Below, in pieces: positions 61,460 to 64,000 of a stretch of DNA of 64,000 bases (the first letter of the stretch is position 1; each line of letters begins with the position of its first letter). The position numbers and the translations under genes were made by a program. Source of the stretch: CAKRJP01 sp963589425 (GTDB lineage: Bacteria > Bacillota > Clostridia > Lachnospirales > Lachnospiraceae); NCBI GenBank assembly GCA_963589425.1, contig CAVAKZ010000003.1, forward strand, positions 36,354 to 100,353. The letters are read 5' to 3'. The notes below the pieces were generated by a model that did not search any database, was not told where the DNA came from, and saw nothing but the letters and a program-made list of their open reading frames with translations.

Positions 61460-63577
61460 ATGGCTGGAAGAGAATACCCATTAGAGAGAACCAGAAATAT
61501 TGGTATTATGGCTCATATCGATGCTGGTAAGACCACATTGACAGAGCGTATCCTTTATTATACTGGTGTAAATTATAAGATTGGTGATACTCATGAAGGT
61601 ACTGCTACCATGGACTGGATGGAGCAGGAGCAGGAAAGAGGTATCACAATTACTTCCGCTGCTACAACATGCCACTGGACTTTGGAAGAGGATTGTAAGC
61701 CAAAAGCCGGAGCACAGGAGCATCGTATTAACATCATCGATACTCCGGGACACGTTGACTTTACTGTAGAGGTAGAGCGTTCCCTTCGTGTACTTGACGG
61801 AGCTGTTGGTGTGTTCTGTGCAAAGGGTGGTGTTGAGCCGCAGTCAGAGAATGTATGGCGTCAGGCTGATACATACAATGTACCAAGAATGGCATTCATC
61901 AACAAGATGGATATCCTTGGAGCTGATTTCTACAATGCAGTAGAGCAGATCAAGACAAGACTTGGTAAGAATGCTATCGTTCTTCAGCTTCCAATCGGTA
62001 AGGAAGATGATTTCAAGGGAATCGTTGACCTTATGGAGATGAGAGCTTATATCTACAACGATGACAAGGGAGATGATATCTCCATCGTTGAGATTCCGGA
62101 TAATATGAAGGATGATGCTGAACTTTATCATACAGAGATGGTAGAGAAGATCTGCGATCTTGATGATGAGTTAATGATGATCTACTTAGAGGGTGAGGAG
62201 CCTTCCGTAGATGATATGAAGAAAGCACTTAGAAAGGCAACTTGCGAGTGTACAGCAGTTCCTGTTTGTTGTGGATCAGCTTACAGAAACAAGGGTGTAC
62301 AGAAGCTTCTTGATGCAATTCTTGAGTATATGCCATCACCAGTTGATATCCCACCAATTCAGGGTGTTGACGAGGATGGCAATGATGTCGTAAGACATTC
62401 TTCAGATGAAGAGCCATTCTCTGCTCTTGCATTTAAGATTATGACAGATCCATTCGTAGGTAAGCTTGCTTACTTTAGAGTTTACTCTGGTACTATGAAT
62501 TCCGGATCTTACGTGCTTAATGCAACAAAGGGAAAGAAGGAGCGTGTAGGACGTATCCTTCAGATGCATGCCAATAAGAGAGAGGAACTTTCAAAGGTTT
62601 ACTCCGGAGATATCGCTGCAGCGATTGGATTTAAGTTCACCACAACAGGTGACACAATCTGTGATGAGCAGCACCCGGTTATCTTAGAGTCCATGGAATT
62701 CCCAGAGCCTGTTATCGAGCTTGCTATTGAGCCTAAGACTAAGGCTTCACAGGGTAAACTTGGTGAGTCACTTGCTAAGCTTGCTGAAGAAGATCCTACC
62801 TTCCGCGCTCATACTGATCAGGAGACTGGACAGACAATCATCGCCGGAATGGGTGAGCTTCACTTGGAGATTATCGTAGATCGTCTTCTTCGTGAGTTCA
62901 AGGTAGAGGCTAACGTTGGTGCACCTCAGGTTGCATACAAGGAAGCATTTACAAAGGCTGTTGACGTTGATAGCAAGTATGCTAAGCAGTCAGGTGGACG
63001 TGGACAGTACGGACACTGTAAAGTTAAATTTGAGCCAATGGATGTTAACGGCGAGGAAGTATTCAAGTTTGAGTCTACCGTAGTCGGAGGAGCAATTCCT
63101 AAGGAATACATTCCGAAGATTGGTGAAGGTATTGAAGAAGCCATGCAGTCTGGTATCCTTGGAGGATTCCCGGTTGTTGGTGTTAAGGCAAATGTTTATG
63201 ATGGTTCTTACCATGAAGTTGATTCAAGTGAGATGGCTTTCCACATCGCTGGATCTTTAGCATTCAAGGATGCTATGAAGCAGTCAGCTCCTGTACTTCT
63301 TGAGCCAATCATGAAGGTTGAGGTTACTATGCCGGAAGAGTACATGGGAGATGTTATCGGTGATATCAACTCACGTCGTGGACGTATCGAAGGTATGGAT
63401 GACCTTGGCGGTGGAAAGATCGTTCGTGGTTATGTTCCATTGTCAGAAATGTTTGGATACTCCACAGACTTACGTTCCAGAACACAGGGACGTGGTAACT
63501 ACTCAATGTTCTTCGAGAAATATGAGCCGGTACCGAAGTCAGTTCAGGAGAAAGTATTATCCAACAAAAATGCCTAA
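61460..63577 (+). CDS. fusA: Elongation factor G
   Basis: The 705-residue translocase has the five EF-G domains: G1 AHIDAGKTTLTERIL, the effector loop with QEQERGITITSA, DTPGHVDF, NKMD, and the domain IV-V region with GGRGQYGHCKV and GRGNYSMFFEKYEPVP. It moves tRNA and mRNA through the ribosome with GTP. AGGAGGC precedes the ATG. It follows rpsG by 17 bases. Confidence 0.98.
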   Translation: MAGREYPLERTRNIGIMAHIDAGKTTLTERILYYTGVNYKIGDTHEGTATMDWMEQEQERGITITSAATTCHWTLEEDCKPKAGAQEHRINIIDTPGHVDFTVEVERSLRVLDGAVGVFCAKGGVEPQSENVWRQADTYNVPRMAFINKMDILGADFYNAVEQIKTRLGKNAIVLQLPIGKEDDFKGIVDLMEMRAYIYNDDKGDDISIVEIPDNMKDDAELYHTEMVEKICDLDDELMMIYLEGEEPSVDDMKKALRKATCECTAVPVCCGSAYRNKGVQKLLDAILEYMPSPVDIPPIQGVDEDGNDVVRHSSDEEPFSALAFKIMTDPFVGKLAYFRVYSGTMNSGSYVLNATKGKKERVGRILQMHANKREELSKVYSGDIAAAIGFKFTTTGDTICDEQHPVILESMEFPEPVIELAIEPKTKASQGKLGESLAKLAEEDPTFRAHTDQETGQTIIAGMGELHLEIIVDRLLREFKVEANVGAPQVAYKEAFTKAVDVDSKYAKQSGGRGQYGHCKVKFEPMDVNGEEVFKFESTVVGGAIPKEYIPKIGEGIEEAMQSGILGGFPVVGVKANVYDGSYHEVDSSEMAFHIAGSLAFKDAMKQSAPVLLEPIMKVEVTMPEEYMGDVIGDINSRRGRIEGMDDLGGGKIVRGYVPLSEMFGYSTDLRSRTQGRGNYSMFFEKYEPVPKSVQEKVLSNKNA

Positions 63578-63593
63578 TAACCTATAAAAAGGC

Positions 63594-63622
63594 TTGAAAA
63601 ACTGACTCTTTTGAAATATAAT
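63594..63622 (+). promoter_or_regulatory. Likely internal promoter of tuf
   Basis: TTGAAA (63594-63599) and TATAAT (63617-63622) are separated by 17 bases in the fusA-tuf gap. Confidence 0.6.
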
Positions 63623-63695
63623 CAAAAATATGTCAGGATAAATGTTAATAATTTTTATTTGCCCATAGGGCACACATTTAAGGAGGATATTCAAA

Positions 63696-64000
63696 ATGTC
63701 AAAGGCTAAATTTGAAAGAACTAAACCACATTGTAATATCGGAACAATTGGTCACGTTGACCACGGTAAAACAACTCTTACCGCTGCTATTACAAAGACT
63801 CTTTCTGAGAGAGTAGCAGGAAACGCTGCTGTAGATTTCGAGAACATCGATAAGGCTCCAGAAGAGAGAGAGCGTGGTATCACAATTTCTACAGCTCACG
63901 TTGAGTATGAGACAGAGAAGCGTCACTATGCACACGTTGACTGCCCAGGACATGCTGACTACGTTAAGAACATGATCACTGGTGCTGCTCAGATGGATGG
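63696..64000 (+). CDS. tuf: Elongation factor Tu, 5' part (cut by the window end)
   Basis: The first 101 residues are typical EF-Tu: a start SKAKFERTKPHCNIGTIGH, the G1 loop GHVDHGKTTL, the effector segment ERERGITIST and DCPGHADYVKNMI. AAGGAGG stands before ATG 63696. The gene runs off the window. It brings aminoacyl-tRNA to the ribosome. Confidence 0.97.
   Translation, partial: MSKAKFERTKPHCNIGTIGHVDHGKTTLTAAITKTLSERVAGNAAVDFENIDKAPEERERGITISTAHVEYETEKRHYAHVDCPGHADYVKNMITGAAQMD

Overview
The window looks like the chromosome of a low-to-moderate-GC clostridial Firmicute, most likely of the family Lachnospiraceae. The basis is the gene content: an archaeal/eukaryotic-type ProS, a 394-residue divergent Prs, a DnaD-DnaI pair, RqcP-DivIC-TilS-Hpt-FtsH order, a VanR/VanS-like pair and Firmicute-style AGGAGG ribosome binding sites. 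No species name can be supported. Almost all of the DNA is coding and mostly on the + strand. I see no rRNA, tRNA, CRISPR array, prophage or transposase gene.

Layout. 1-5483: an accessory operon with the tail of an unknown gene, an ECF-like sigma factor, a short HlyD-like membrane protein and two NHLP/NHLM-type bacteriocin ABC exporters, one with a C39 peptidase domain. 5484-5984: no gene, but two copies in inverted orientation of a GC-rich foldback element, with the operon's terminator between them. 5985-11336: an AGCS amino-acid:cation symporter (minus strand), then a divergent pair of c-di-GMP proteins (GGDEF, then GGDEF-like plus EAL). 11355-19760: metF, pgi, an M24 aminopeptidase (minus), a nucleotidyltransferase, glmS and an orphan ModA-like lipoprotein. 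19902-27426: metG, tatD, rsmA, a METTL25-like methyltransferase and a large anchored protein ending in what looks like a dead C39-like domain. 27453-33061: asnS, a VanRS-like two-component system with no resistance genes, an RluA-type synthase and murC. 33062-39430: DnaA boxes, dnaD-like gene, dnaI-like helicase loader, prs, proS and cca. 39694-46729: hup, rqcP, divIC, tilS, hpt, ftsH and a GH13 enzyme. 46927-54527: rpoB-rpoC. 54659-58886: a Fur-boxed iron operon (truncated Fur, two FeoA, FeoB) followed by four small membrane proteins, two Cys-rich and one with an HMA domain. 59036-64000: a second M24 aminopeptidase and the str operon (rpsL, rpsG, fusA, start of tuf).

How the genes work together. 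Most of the window is housekeeping: translation, transcription, replication loading, wall precursor synthesis and division. The accessory parts are the NHLP exporter, the foldback repeats, the c-di-GMP pair, the VanRS-like pair and the Feo operon with its tail of small membrane proteins. The usual spore-former neighbours of divIC (yabP, yabQ, spoIIE) are missing from their expected place, which fits a lineage that has lost sporulation. Several intergenic regions carry notable nucleic-acid architecture: the foldback pair, a promoter inside the loop of a terminator upstream of rpsL, a terminator-like hairpin right after the symporter promoter, an inverted repeat over the hup promoter, and DnaA boxes ahead of the helicase-loader genes.
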